From positions 62,001 to 126,000 of the forward strand of contig CAKUKE010000001.1 in NCBI GenBank assembly GCA_934662505.1: a DNA stretch of 64,000 nucleotides, in the 5' to 3' direction. The position numbers and the translations under genes are program-made. Positions 52,324 through 61,075 of the stretch are shown here, one piece after another (within the stretch, counting starts at the first letter, position 1; the number at the start of each line of letters is the position of its first letter). This DNA is from an uncultured Clostridia bacterium. Lineage in GTDB: Bacteria; Bacillota; Clostridia; Christensenellales; Aristaeellaceae. The notes under the pieces were generated by a model, which searched no databases, had not been told where the DNA came from, and worked only from the letters and a program-made list of their open reading frames with translations.

Positions 52324-53175
52324 TTACACGTCGTTGGAGCGTACGGACTTGTTCAGGTACATGACGCCAAAGAGCAGAAGCACCACCACGGCAAAGGAAT
52401 AGGCGGCGGTCGTCACGTCCTGATAGTCCAGCTTGGCAAATTTGTTGTTCATAAAGTGCTGCAGGGTGTATACCGCGTCCCGGGGGTAAGCACCGCCGAT
52501 AAAGTACACTTCCTTGAAAATGCGGAAGGCGTTCACCCATGCCAGCACGAACACCAGAAAGGCGGTGGGCAGAATGAGGGGGAGGGTGATCTTCGTTTCC
52601 CGCTGAAACGCGTTGGCGCCTTCCAGCGCGGCAAACTCGTAATAGGCGTCCGGTACATTCTGCAGGGCGGCGGAGAAAATGACCACCGAAAAGCCCACGT
52701 TTTTCCAGATGTAGAGCAGCACCACGGGCGCGCGCAGCGCCTCGCTTTCCAGCCACAGCACCCGGTGGCCGAACACCGCCGCCCACACCTGATTGACGAC
52801 ACCGCCGTAGTCAAACAGCAGCAGCCACACCAGCAGCATGGCGGAGGAGGGCATCAGATAGGGCATGACCAGCACGTTGCGGAAGCCCACGCTTTTTTCC
52901 CTGAGGGTGCGCAGCATGGCGGCCAGGATAAAGGACAGAAGGAAAATGGTGGGTGCGCACAGCAGGGAAAGCTCCATGGTGTTCTTGAAGCCCAGCCGGA
53001 ACACTTCGTTCTGCCATACCCGGACATAGTTGGCAAAGCCCACAAAATTGTTGTGGATGGTGCCGTCGGTCATGGAATAGTAGATGCCGCCTATAAAGGG
53101 GATAAGATAGAACAGCATCAGCATGCCAAGACCCGGCAGCAGAAACAACAGCAGGCTTTTCTTCTTGTGAAACAT
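52324..53175 (-). CDS. Sugar ABC permease, MalF-like (propeller operon)
   Basis: A 283-residue permease. TM1 is LLLFLLPGLGMLMLFYLIPF and the EAA motif YYEFAALEGANAFQRETKI. It belongs to the CUT1 superfamily and pairs with the downstream permease after a 10-bp gap. Relative to classical MalF it lacks the long periplasmic P2 loop. A 122-bp gap containing a hairpin (53229-53261) separates it from the binding-protein gene upstream. Confidence 0.9.
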   Translation of the reverse strand: MFHKKKSLLLFLLPGLGMLMLFYLIPFIGGIYYSMTDGTIHNNFVGFANYVRVWQNEVFRLGFKNTMELSLLCAPTIFLLSFILAAMLRTLREKSVGFRNVLVMPYLMPSSAMLLVWLLLFDYGGVVNQVWAAVFGHRVLWLESEALRAPVVLLYIWKNVGFSVVIFSAALQNVPDAYYEFAALEGANAFQRETKITLPLILPTAFLVFVLAWVNAFRIFKEVYFIGGAYPRDAVYTLQHFMNNKFAKLDYQDVTTAAYSFAVVVLLLFGVMYLNKSVRSNDV

Positions 53176-53228
53176 GTTGCTTGCGTCCTTTTTGTTGGTC
53201 AGTGTTTTTCACAGCTGAAAGGCGCGTG

Positions 53229-53261
53229 AAAAACGGGCGAAAGCGGGGGAAGGGCGCCCGT
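53229..53261 (-). promoter_or_regulatory. Hairpin between binding-protein and permease genes (propeller operon)
   Basis: On the minus strand ACGGGCG, 15-nt loop, CGCCCGT (complement of 53233-53261), then T-rich bases. A second stem from GGAAGG/CCTTCC overlaps it. Likely partial terminator or 3'-end protector. Confidence 0.5.
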
Positions 53262-53297
53262 GACGTCCTTCCCGCCGCAGAGAAAAGGAGGAATGAA

Positions 53298-55658
53298 TTA
53301 CTGATCTTCCAGCTGCATCAGGCGCAGCTTGCCCTCACCCTCGGAAATGAACTGCTCCAGACCGATCTGCCCGTCCACGTACCGTTCGCGCAGCGTCCAG
53401 AAATCGTCGCTGTCGCCCTTGTACAGGATGGAAGGTGTGGCGAGGGAGGCATGAACCATGACGGCACGGTATTCGGCGATGGATTCCGCGGTGGCGGAGT
53501 AACGCCCCGTTTTTTCAAACTCGGCCATGTACTTGACCTGCGCGTCGTACTGCTCCTGCAGGTCTGCCTTTTCCGTTTCATCCGTCGCCTTGCTGATCGA
53601 GGCCTCCAGCTGCTTTAGGTACCGCTGCTGATACATGAGGCTCTGCTCATAGTAGGGGCTTTCGATGGGGTCGTTGTGGTTGGGGCTGAGGTTGGCCAGC
53701 GTCTCCGCGTCAGCTGCCTGCACATAGGCCTCCAGGTAGCGGATGGCCGCCTCCTGATTGGCGCTGTTGGGGTTGACGAACATGATCCGAACGGTCAGCG
53801 GCAGGGCGATCTCCACATCGGGGGTCAATTTCAGGGGCCACATTTCGCCGCCGTCGTTGTAATCGTAATAGTTCACATCATAGGTGGCGCTGTCGTAGAA
53901 CAGGGGGGTCTTGTTGTACAGCTCCTCCAGCTCCTCCGGCATGTCGCCCTCGTCCCAGGTGACGGTCACCTCCAGACTGGAGGCGTCCATGTCGTTCAGC
54001 GCGTTCATCAGCTGGCGGAACATGTCGGTGTCCAGAGAAAGGGGCTGGTTGTTGGCCACGAAGTAATCGCTGTAGGCCGACAGAATGCTGTAGAACATCT
54101 GCTCTTTATAGGTGCCTTCCCACTGGAACACACAGTATTTTTCCCGGTTTTCCTCATTTTCCGGCTTCGCCCAGTCGTTGATGAAGGCGATCAGATCCAG
54201 CCAGTTGTCGGGAATGTTTTCAATGCCCAGTTCAGCAAAGGCCTTTTTGTTGACCTTCATGCCATAGGCGTACGTGCTGATGGGTACGCCCACCAGCTTG
54301 CCGTCCTTGACCACCGCGTCCCGCATGAAGGGATACAGATCGTTCACATAGTCGGTCAGGATTTTGCTGGAGGACAGATCCAGACAGTAGCCTTTGGCCG
54401 CCATGCGGTCAAAGTCGACGTTGGTGGACGTGACGTGCAGGATATCGAAACGGTTGTCGCCGCTTGTCATGGCCTGTCCCAGCTCCTGCGCGCTGGAATA
54501 ATAGCTGTCGTTTTCAAAGAAAATGGGAACGTCGTCCATGGCTGCAGCCGCCTTCTGGTGCTGCTTGTTGTTGAAGGAATTGTAGATGGACAGCGTCTGC
54601 GTGGGCAGCTTGGCCGGGTCGGTGGAGCGGACATAGATGCCGGAGGACTGCTCGTCGATCACGTACAGGCCGCCGCTGAGCAGCGCGTTGTAGCTGATGC
54701 CGTTGTATTCGTAGAAATCATTGGCGGGGTGATAGGCGCACAGCTCCGGATTTTCAAGACCGACCATGCGGTAGATTTTGTTGGCAAGGGCAAGGTACAG
54801 GGTGTCGCTGTCCGCGTCGTACTGCATGCCGTAGATGCGGTGATAGGGCAGGTCGACCTGCGCCGCCTCTTCCGCATCGCCCGTTTCCGGGTCGAAGACG
54901 GTCAGCGAGAAGGGCTTGATATTGCCGGTCTCCTCGTCGTAGGCGTTCATGGTGTCGATGGTCTGGCAGATCAGCTTGCCGTCCTTATAGGGCGCGGCGC
55001 GCTGGACGAAGGGCAGATCGTAGTCCACCCGTTCGCCGGTAGCCAGATCAAAGCTGAACAGGAGCGCCTGATTGGCATTGTAGTCGGAGCCGTTGACATA
55101 CAGCCGCTCGCCCATCACAAAGACGTTGACCAGCGAGACGTCCAGGTAGGCATAGTCGCCTTCGTCGGTCATCAGGTCGTCCAGATCCAGCTTGACCGCG
55201 TCGCCGTAAACGGGCTTGCCGTTTTCATCCGGCCGGATGGAAAAAACGGTGTAATTGCTGTTAAAGTCGTAGCCGTAGATCACGCCGTCCTTCACGTCGA
55301 AGCCTGAAAGGAAATAGGCGCTGTCATCCGCTTCACCCTCCGCAGGCGCGTCAGCCGTGTCGGCATCTGCGTCCGCGTCGGTGTCGTCGGTGATCACGCG
55401 GTCAGTGTTCAGCCCGGTCACATAGGGCTTTTCCGCCGCGTCGCCGGGGGTCCATACGTAAATGGCGTTGCCTGCACCGATGTACAGTTTGTCGCCTTCG
55501 GCGCGGATGCACCAGGCGCCTTCGTTATAGGCGTTGGTGTTGTCCACGTCCATTGGGCGGAGAGTCACGTCGCCTTCCGCGGCCAGTGCGAGGGGACACA
55601 GGGATACCAGCAGCATGAGAACCGTCAGAAGGGTCATGCATTTCATCGATCGCTTCAT
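53298..55658 (-). CDS. Exported fusion: beta-propeller-like domain plus sugar-binding-protein domain
   Basis: A 786-residue exported protein. The signal peptide (about 1-26: MTLLTVLMLLVSLCPLALA) is followed by repeated short beta segments (about 30-345), such as CIRAEGDKLYIGAGNAIYVW, DVKDGVIYGYDFNSN and MQYDADSDTLYLALANKIYR, a propeller-like pattern, with an acidic Asp/Ala linker at about 92-115. From about 360 (TLSIYNSFNN) to the end it resembles an extracellular solute-binding protein (DILHVTSTNVDFDRMAAKGY, GVPISTYAYGMKVNKKAF). It is longer than normal binding proteins (about 400-550). First gene of a five-gene operon; the ligand is unknown. AGGAG lies 10 nt before the ATG. Confidence 0.82.
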   Translation of the reverse strand: MKRSMKCMTLLTVLMLLVSLCPLALAAEGDVTLRPMDVDNTNAYNEGAWCIRAEGDKLYIGAGNAIYVWTPGDAAEKPYVTGLNTDRVITDDTDADADADTADAPAEGEADDSAYFLSGFDVKDGVIYGYDFNSNYTVFSIRPDENGKPVYGDAVKLDLDDLMTDEGDYAYLDVSLVNVFVMGERLYVNGSDYNANQALLFSFDLATGERVDYDLPFVQRAAPYKDGKLICQTIDTMNAYDEETGNIKPFSLTVFDPETGDAEEAAQVDLPYHRIYGMQYDADSDTLYLALANKIYRMVGLENPELCAYHPANDFYEYNGISYNALLSGGLYVIDEQSSGIYVRSTDPAKLPTQTLSIYNSFNNKQHQKAAAAMDDVPIFFENDSYYSSAQELGQAMTSGDNRFDILHVTSTNVDFDRMAAKGYCLDLSSSKILTDYVNDLYPFMRDAVVKDGKLVGVPISTYAYGMKVNKKAFAELGIENIPDNWLDLIAFINDWAKPENEENREKYCVFQWEGTYKEQMFYSILSAYSDYFVANNQPLSLDTDMFRQLMNALNDMDASSLEVTVTWDEGDMPEELEELYNKTPLFYDSATYDVNYYDYNDGGEMWPLKLTPDVEIALPLTVRIMFVNPNSANQEAAIRYLEAYVQAADAETLANLSPNHNDPIESPYYEQSLMYQQRYLKQLEASISKATDETEKADLQEQYDAQVKYMAEFEKTGRYSATAESIAEYRAVMVHASLATPSILYKGDSDDFWTLRERYVDGQIGLEQFISEGEGKLRLMQLEDQ

Positions 55659-55891
55659 TTGAAACGTTCTCCTTTCTGCCGTCTGAAAACGGCATCAAAC
55701 AGATACAAACACTTATAAGACGGCGGCGCACGGGAAAATGTTGCGTTTTTTTGGAAAAGTTTTTAAAACTTTTTTTGAATGGGTCATGACGACGAAAAGG
55801 GAGGGTGCCCACGGACTGAAAAGGACGATATTTAATGATTTTGTACCATATCGAACACAATTCTGCCTTATTTGCGTTTTATACTTCCTTA

Positions 55892-55907
55892 CATACCGTG
55901 AGGTATG
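55892..55907 (+). promoter_or_regulatory. Small hairpin before the HEAT-repeat gene
   Basis: CATACC (55892-55897), GTGA, GGTATG (55902-55907), 7 bp before the AAGGAGG site. A -10-like TATACT lies at 55880-55885. It could shield the leader or be an operator; the function is not known. Confidence 0.35.
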
Positions 55908-55930
55908 CGAAATAAGGAGGCGGAACCATC

Positions 55931-56266
55931 ATGTTGTTTGGCAGCAAGTCCGACAAAATCGCCAAGGCGATCGAAAAGAAAAATGCGGCGGGGATCATTA
56001 AATATCTGAACGATAAGGACGCGGGCGTGGTTATGCAGGCTGTGGCGGCGCTGGGCAAGGTGCAGGGCGATGACAGCTACAACACGCTGGTGTCGCTGCT
56101 GCGCTCTCCCAAGGCAGAGATCCGCGCGGCGGCTGTGACGGCGCTGGCTGAACTGGGCGACCCCAAAGCACAGGCGCATGTGAGCCATATGGAAACCACT
56201 GAAAAGGACGCGGTGGTTCTGGAAGCAGTGAAAAAGGCGCTGAGCAAGCTTCACGACAAGGAATGA
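55931..56266 (+). CDS. HEAT-repeat mini-protein
   Basis: A 111-residue soluble helical protein with about three HEAT/PBS-lyase-like repeats: AAGIIKYLNDKDAGVVMQAV, then SYNTLVSLLRSPKAEIRAAA and VTALAELGDPKAQAHVSHM. Such repeats form a superhelix for protein binding; no enzyme motif is present. It stands alone with an AAGGAGG site and its own terminator. Partner and role unknown. Confidence 0.85.
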   Translation: MLFGSKSDKIAKAIEKKNAAGIIKYLNDKDAGVVMQAVAALGKVQGDDSYNTLVSLLRSPKAEIRAAAVTALAELGDPKAQAHVSHMETTEKDAVVLEAVKKALSKLHDKE

Positions 56267-56289
56267 CCGCAGCAGAAACGCGGCAGAAA

Positions 56290-56317
56290 AGCCTCTCCCG
56301 GATGGGGGAGGCTTTTT
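56290..56317 (+). terminator. Terminator of the HEAT-repeat gene
   Basis: AGCCTCTCCC (56290-56299), loop GGAT, GGGGGAGGCT (56304-56313) with one G-U pair, then a T-run. Confidence 0.9.
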
Positions 56318-56402
56318 GCTGTGCTTTTTGCGCCCCAAACTGTTCATTTTTATTTTTAAAGGAAAAAATATGCTGAAATGTGCATGAAACGGCTGGAAAC
56401 GG

Positions 56403-56432
56403 TGGTCAAACAGGGGACGGGTGTGTTATAAT
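56403..56432 (+). promoter_or_regulatory. Promoter of the rhamnosidase gene
   Basis: TATAAT at 56427-56432 (TTATAAT context), with a weak TGGTCA (56403-56408) 18 bp upstream, 41 bp before the start codon. Confidence 0.5.
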
Positions 56433-56473
56433 GGAATAAATTCGACCGTTATGATCATGAGGAGGATATGTCC

Positions 56474-58606
56474 ATGAATTCCGACCGCGTATGGCACGCC
56501 CGATGGATCAAGCCCGGCGCTATGCCGCAGGATACCGCCCCTGTTTTTCAGAAGCAGTTTACGCTGGACAGCGTTCCGGCGGATGCGACCGTCTATGTGT
56601 CCGGCATGGGGTTTTATGTGATGCGGATCAACGGTCAGCGGGTCGGCGACGAACTGCTCACCCCTGCGTTTTCCGCGTATGACAGAACCGTCTACTATAA
56701 TGTGAAACCTGTGGCCGCGCTGCTGCAGCCGGGCGAAAACCGGGTGGAGATTACGCTGGGCAACGGCTGGTATCATGAGAACGCCGCGAACGCGTGGGAA
56801 TTTGAGCATGCGGCGTGGCGGGCGGCGCCGCAGCTGATTTTTGAACTGACGGGCGATGGACGGACGCTTCTGTCCTCCGATACCACCTGGCAGTGGGCGA
56901 CTTCAAGGACGACGTACAATTCCCTCCGATACGGTGAGACCTGGGACGGTACGGCGGAGATAGGTCCGTGGCAGCAGGCGCTGATCAGCCACGGCCCCGG
57001 CGGTGTGCTGAAAGAGCAGCGGATGCCTCCCATCCGCTTGCAGGAGGAGCTGCTGCCCGTGACCGTGACGCCCTGGGGCGAGGGCGTGGTGTACGACTTT
57101 GGCGTCAACCTGTCCGGCAATGTGGAGATCACCGTGCAGGGCAGGCGGGGCGACCGGGTGACCCTCAAGTACTTTGAAGTGCTGGAAAAGGGCGGCGTGC
57201 CGGAAAAGGAAGATATTACGAACTGCACCTACAGCGACCGTTTTCAGGAGGACGTGTACATACTTTCGGGCGAGGAAGAGGAAACCTGGCACAGCGAATT
57301 CGGCTATAACGGCTTTCGCTACGTGTATGCCACCGGCCACACCGTCATTCGGGAGATGACCGCCCGGTGCTTCCATACGGATCTGAAGGACGCAGGCGGC
57401 ATGGAGACGGATTTTGAACCGCTGATGCGGCTGCATAACGCCGCCCGGCGTTCCACCCTGACCAATTTCCACCATATCCCCACCGATTGTCCTCATCGGG
57501 AAAAGAACGGCTGGACGGGCGATGCCCATCTGTCCTCTCCGCAGGCGCTGATGAACTTCCATATGAAGCAGGCCTACCTGAAGTATCTGGACGATCTGGC
57601 CGACGGTCAGCGCCCCAACGGCGCCGTTTCCTGTATTTCGCCTACCAGCATTTGGGGATACGAGTGGGGCACCGGGACGACATGGGATTACGTGATTTTT
57701 GAACTGCCGTGGCAGGTGTACCGCTATACCCGGGATGCGGACGTGCTGCGCCGCTATCAGCCCATGATGGCTCGTTATCTGGCATTTCTGGAAGGCATGC
57801 AGGAAAACGATATTTTCCCGGACGGTCTGGGCGACTGGTGTCCGCCTGAAACGGAGCGGTACATCAAATGCCCCGACGCGGCGCTTTTGACCGCCTACGC
57901 CCGGGAAATGCATCGAACCTACGCCCGGGTCTGCCGGGTGCTGGGGATGGACGAACAGGCGAGCGCGTCGGAAAAACGGGCAGAGGAGATCCGCAGTGCC
58001 TTCCTTCGCGCCTTCCCGGAGGGGGAGGGAGAAGGCCAGACCCTGCTGGCGCTCCGGCTGGCGTTTGACCTGACGGAAAACAGGCAGGACGCGCTGCGCC
58101 GTCTGACCGAACGGGTGACGGCGGACGGCGAACGGCTGTATGTGGGCATTTTCGGCGCGAAGCATATTTTCCGCGCCCTCACCGACGGCGGACGGTTCGA
58201 TCTGGCGTGGCGGATGCTGTGGCAGGAGGGCTTCCCGGGCTACCTCCACATGCTGGATCTGTGCTCGGGAACGCTGGGCGAATGCTGGGACGGTAAGAAC
58301 TCCCAGAACCATCACATGTATTCCGACGTGGACGCGTGGCTGTACGAGGACGTGGCGGGCATGCTGCTTTGCGACGACGGAACGGTCACGGTTGCGCCTC
58401 ATATTCCGGAGGACGTGGCGCACTTCTCTGCATGGCACGACCTGCCTGACGGTCGGATGACCGTGGCGTGGGATCGGGAAGTGCTGCGCGTGTCGCTGCC
58501 TGCGGGGCGCAGGGCGACGCTCAGGGACGCGCAGGGCGCAGAGGAAACCATCATCGGTGAAGGCGCTTGGCCGCGCGCCCGGTTCGAAGTGAAAACAAAG
58601 GCCTGA
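56474..58606 (+). CDS. GH78 alpha-L-rhamnosidase
   Basis: A 710-residue glycosidase that releases terminal alpha-L-rhamnose from plant glycosides or rhamnogalacturonan. N-terminal beta-sandwich domains (about 1-300: WHARWIKPGAMPQDTAPVFQ, YNVKPVAALLQPGENRVEI, YDFGVNLSGNVEITV) precede the (alpha/alpha)6 catalytic domain (about 310-640), with DCPHREKNGWTGDAH around the catalytic Asp/Glu, then a C-terminal beta domain. No signal peptide, so probably cytosolic and acting on imported glycosides. The ATG at 56474 is 8 nt after GGAGG; ATG 56468 is only 2 nt away and less likely. Confidence 0.93.
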   Translation: MNSDRVWHARWIKPGAMPQDTAPVFQKQFTLDSVPADATVYVSGMGFYVMRINGQRVGDELLTPAFSAYDRTVYYNVKPVAALLQPGENRVEITLGNGWYHENAANAWEFEHAAWRAAPQLIFELTGDGRTLLSSDTTWQWATSRTTYNSLRYGETWDGTAEIGPWQQALISHGPGGVLKEQRMPPIRLQEELLPVTVTPWGEGVVYDFGVNLSGNVEITVQGRRGDRVTLKYFEVLEKGGVPEKEDITNCTYSDRFQEDVYILSGEEEETWHSEFGYNGFRYVYATGHTVIREMTARCFHTDLKDAGGMETDFEPLMRLHNAARRSTLTNFHHIPTDCPHREKNGWTGDAHLSSPQALMNFHMKQAYLKYLDDLADGQRPNGAVSCISPTSIWGYEWGTGTTWDYVIFELPWQVYRYTRDADVLRRYQPMMARYLAFLEGMQENDIFPDGLGDWCPPETERYIKCPDAALLTAYAREMHRTYARVCRVLGMDEQASASEKRAEEIRSAFLRAFPEGEGEGQTLLALRLAFDLTENRQDALRRLTERVTADGERLYVGIFGAKHIFRALTDGGRFDLAWRMLWQEGFPGYLHMLDLCSGTLGECWDGKNSQNHHMYSDVDAWLYEDVAGMLLCDDGTVTVAPHIPEDVAHFSAWHDLPDGRMTVAWDREVLRVSLPAGRRATLRDAQGAEETIIGEGAWPRARFEVKTKA

Positions 58607-58631
58607 CGGCAAAAAAAAGGGGAGAAAAACC

Positions 58632-60128
58632 ATGAGAGAGGAACAACCCAGCGCCTTTGGAAAGGTGGTCAGGCATGCTGCCCACGGTCTGGTTTTTGTA
58701 CTGGTAGCGGCGATGATGCTCTTCAGCGTCTGGCGCATGGCGGTGAACACGGGGTGGAATTTCATCTTTCTGGGCGGCGCCGTGGTTACGGCGGGCGGAT
58801 GCTATCTGCTGGCGCGGCTGATGGAAAAAGGACGGTTCGGGTGGATCGCGGTGCTGCTGTTGGCTGCTGCGGCGCGGACGGCGGTGCTCCTGATGTGGAA
58901 CATTCCGCCCATTTCCGATTTCGACATTGCCCACAAATCGGCGGTTTCCTTCTGGAATATGCCGCGGGACGCCTGGCGCGCGCAGGAAGATACCGTATTT
59001 TTCTCCAAAATATGGCCGAACCTGATGCCGTGGGTGCTCTATGAAGCACTGATTGTCCGGCTGTTCGGCGCATCCGTGCTGGCGCAGCAGATTTCCAATG
59101 TGTTCTGGTCGGCCATGACCTGCCTGTTCATCTGCCGTGCCGGAGAACACATGACCGGCAGCCGGCGGGCGGGGCTCATGGCGGGCTTTTTGCAGGCGTT
59201 CAATTGCTTCAATCTGGTCACCGTATCCGTGCTGACCTGCCAGCACATTGCCACCGCGCTGCTGGCAGCGGGGCTGTGCGTGCTGTTCAGACCGGCGCGC
59301 GCCAGACACCAGTGGCTGCAATGGGTGTGCGGCGGCGTGGTGATCGCCCTGTCCCACCTGATGCGTACGGAAATGGCGGTGGTGCTCATTGGCATTGCGC
59401 TGTTCGGACTGTACCGTCTGGTCGTCACGGCGGTGGATCAGGGTACCTGGCGGGAAAAGGGACGGCGCATGGGCAGTCTGCTGCTCAGCTTTGCCCTGTT
59501 CTTCGGCACGTTCTTCGGCGTGGTGGAGATCGCCAATCAGATCGTGCTGGGCATCGGCGCGACGGAGCGGCCGATCACCAGCCCCTACCTGAAGTATAAG
59601 GTGATGGTGGGGCTGAATGCGGATACCAACGCCGGATGGAGTCAGGCGGATGCGGATCTTTTTGTCAAGCAGGTGGAAAATCCGGATGAGGATCTGCTGA
59701 GCAAGGCCATCAGGCGGCGCTGGCGGCAGAAGGACAGATTGCCCGGCCTGATGTTCTACAAGGCGGAAGCCTACATCGGCAACTACTTCGATTATTTCTC
59801 CACGCTGACGGAAACGGAGGAGCAGGCAAACTTCACATGGAATGATCTGCCCGGGTTGTGCCGTGCGTCCATGCTGGCCATTTCGGCGCTGACCCTGATG
59901 GGGGCGGTGAAGGGCATGCTGGATCGGCGCAACGAAAAGCTGCTGCTGACGGGCATCCTGCTGGTAGGCTATGTGCTGGCGTATCTCCTCATTGAAGTGC
60001 AGACCCGCTACGCGCAGGTGCTGATGCCCATGATGACCATGCTGGCGGGCTACGGCGGGTGCGTGTGGAAAAGCTCCGCTGTACGCAAGGGTAAGAAAAA
60101 AGACAAAGCGTCGCAGCAGGCTGCGTAA
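58632..60128 (+). CDS. GT-C fold integral membrane glycosyltransferase-like protein (GT39/PMT-like)
   Basis: A 498-residue protein with about 10-12 hydrophobic helices. After TM1 an extracytoplasmic ISDFDIAHKSAVSFWNM carries the Asp expected of GT-C enzymes, then PNLMPWVLYEALIVRLFG, as in lipid-linked-sugar transferases of the GT39/ArnT-like group. The tail is very basic (KGKKKDKASQQ). It lies 25 bp after the GH78 gene with a GGGGAG site, so probably co-transcribed. Donor and acceptor are unknown. Confidence 0.75.
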   Translation: MREEQPSAFGKVVRHAAHGLVFVLVAAMMLFSVWRMAVNTGWNFIFLGGAVVTAGGCYLLARLMEKGRFGWIAVLLLAAAARTAVLLMWNIPPISDFDIAHKSAVSFWNMPRDAWRAQEDTVFFSKIWPNLMPWVLYEALIVRLFGASVLAQQISNVFWSAMTCLFICRAGEHMTGSRRAGLMAGFLQAFNCFNLVTVSVLTCQHIATALLAAGLCVLFRPARARHQWLQWVCGGVVIALSHLMRTEMAVVLIGIALFGLYRLVVTAVDQGTWREKGRRMGSLLLSFALFFGTFFGVVEIANQIVLGIGATERPITSPYLKYKVMVGLNADTNAGWSQADADLFVKQVENPDEDLLSKAIRRRWRQKDRLPGLMFYKAEAYIGNYFDYFSTLTETEEQANFTWNDLPGLCRASMLAISALTLMGAVKGMLDRRNEKLLLTGILLVGYVLAYLLIEVQTRYAQVLMPMMTMLAGYGGCVWKSSAVRKGKKKDKASQQAA

Positions 60129-60212
60129 GAACCGCAAAGGAGCGGCAGAGCGGACAGAAGGCAAGGCTGAAAGGCACATAAAGAACGCAGCAGGCTGCGT
60201 AGACAGAAAGAA

Positions 60213-60245
60213 CCGCGTCGGGTACCGCACCCGGCGCGGCTTTTT
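60213..60245 (+). terminator. Terminator of the GH78/GT-C operon
   Basis: An 11-bp stem CCGCGTCGGGT (60213-60223) with ACCCGGCGCGG (60229-60239), one G-U pair, then C and five T. Confidence 0.88.
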
Positions 60246-60602
60246 CCTTTGCTTACCGGATATAGGAGGAATATGTGATGTAGAATGCCTGAAAGAGAAT
60301 CGTGGAGCAGGATGGGAAACTGCTTGACGGCCAGTAAACGGGGAGAATGCGACAGGGCGGTTTTATGGCGGCGGATGCTCGGCAAAGTGAGACTGGAAAC
60401 AAAGAAGGATGAGGGGAAGGAAGACGACTGGTGCAGGGAATGCAAGGAGCGGCGGCGTTCCGGCGGTTATCCGTGAATCCTCTGACGTGTGCAAGCAATG
60501 CGCAAGGGGCAGAGGGAAATTGTAATGCGAAAAAATGGCGCCCATTCCGGGCATGGAGTCAGAAGGCGTTGATCTCATACGGGTCGACCGGTCGCGGGGC
60601 GC

Positions 60603-60860
60603 CGCCTGCGCACGGATATGCAGAGAGCACGGGTGAGACCGGTGCGCCATGCAGTGGAGCGCCGTGTGCACGCGGATGCGTTATTACAACACCCTCAAAG
60701 CACTGCGTGCGGAAACGGGTGTCGCCTGCGTACAGATATGCAGAGAGTGCGGTGAGATCGGCGAACCATGCAGCGGAGCGCTGTGTGCAAGCGGATGTGT
60801 TACCGCAATGTTTTCAAAGCACTACGTGCGGAAATGGATGCCGTCTGCATGCGGAGATGC
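60603..60860. repeat. Tandem repeat with 120-bp period in non-coding DNA
   Basis: The unit starts CGCCTGCG at 60603 and again at 60723, and CGTCTGCA at 60842 begins a partial third copy. Units share ATATGCAGAGAG, CCATGCAG(T/C)GGAGCGC, CAAAGCACT(G/A)CGTGCGGAAA. An indel breaks the reading frame between copies. The surrounding 60246-61010 shows no supported gene, only short unconvincing ORFs. Confidence 0.75.
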
Positions 60861-61010
60861 CCTGACCCGCCCAACGGCAGGCTCATATCTGGGACGGGAT
60901 TGCCGCCGATACCCGCTCTGCGCCCTGCTTTCTGCACAAAATGGCCGTAAATTCAGGCAAATCTGTGGCCTCGACTTTCGTCAGTAAGGTTCCCGTTGGA
61001 AAGGTGGAGG

Positions 61011-61040
61011 AAAAGAAAAGGCCGGGTAAAACACCCGGTC
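61011..61040 (-). terminator. Terminator of the fourth sugar importer operon
   Basis: On the minus strand ACCGGGT, short loop, ACCCGGC, then CTTTTCTTTT (complement of 61011-61039), about 40 bp past the last permease. Confidence 0.75.
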
Positions 61041-61075
61041 TTTTCGTGCCGCTGACGGCGGCGAAGGAATACACG

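Noticed and set aside
48688..60230. Long open frames antisense to real genes (for example 48688-50112, 50039-51463, 53676-55307, 58551-60230)
   Set aside because: They lie opposite genes with clear protein motifs, have the odd composition (His, Gln, Gly, Val-rich) of high-GC shadow frames, and lack ribosome sites.
60431..60987. Two overlapping frames (144 and 112 codons) over the 120-bp tandem repeat
   Set aside because: Neither keeps one frame through both repeat copies, there is no signal or family pattern, and no ribosome site is convincing.
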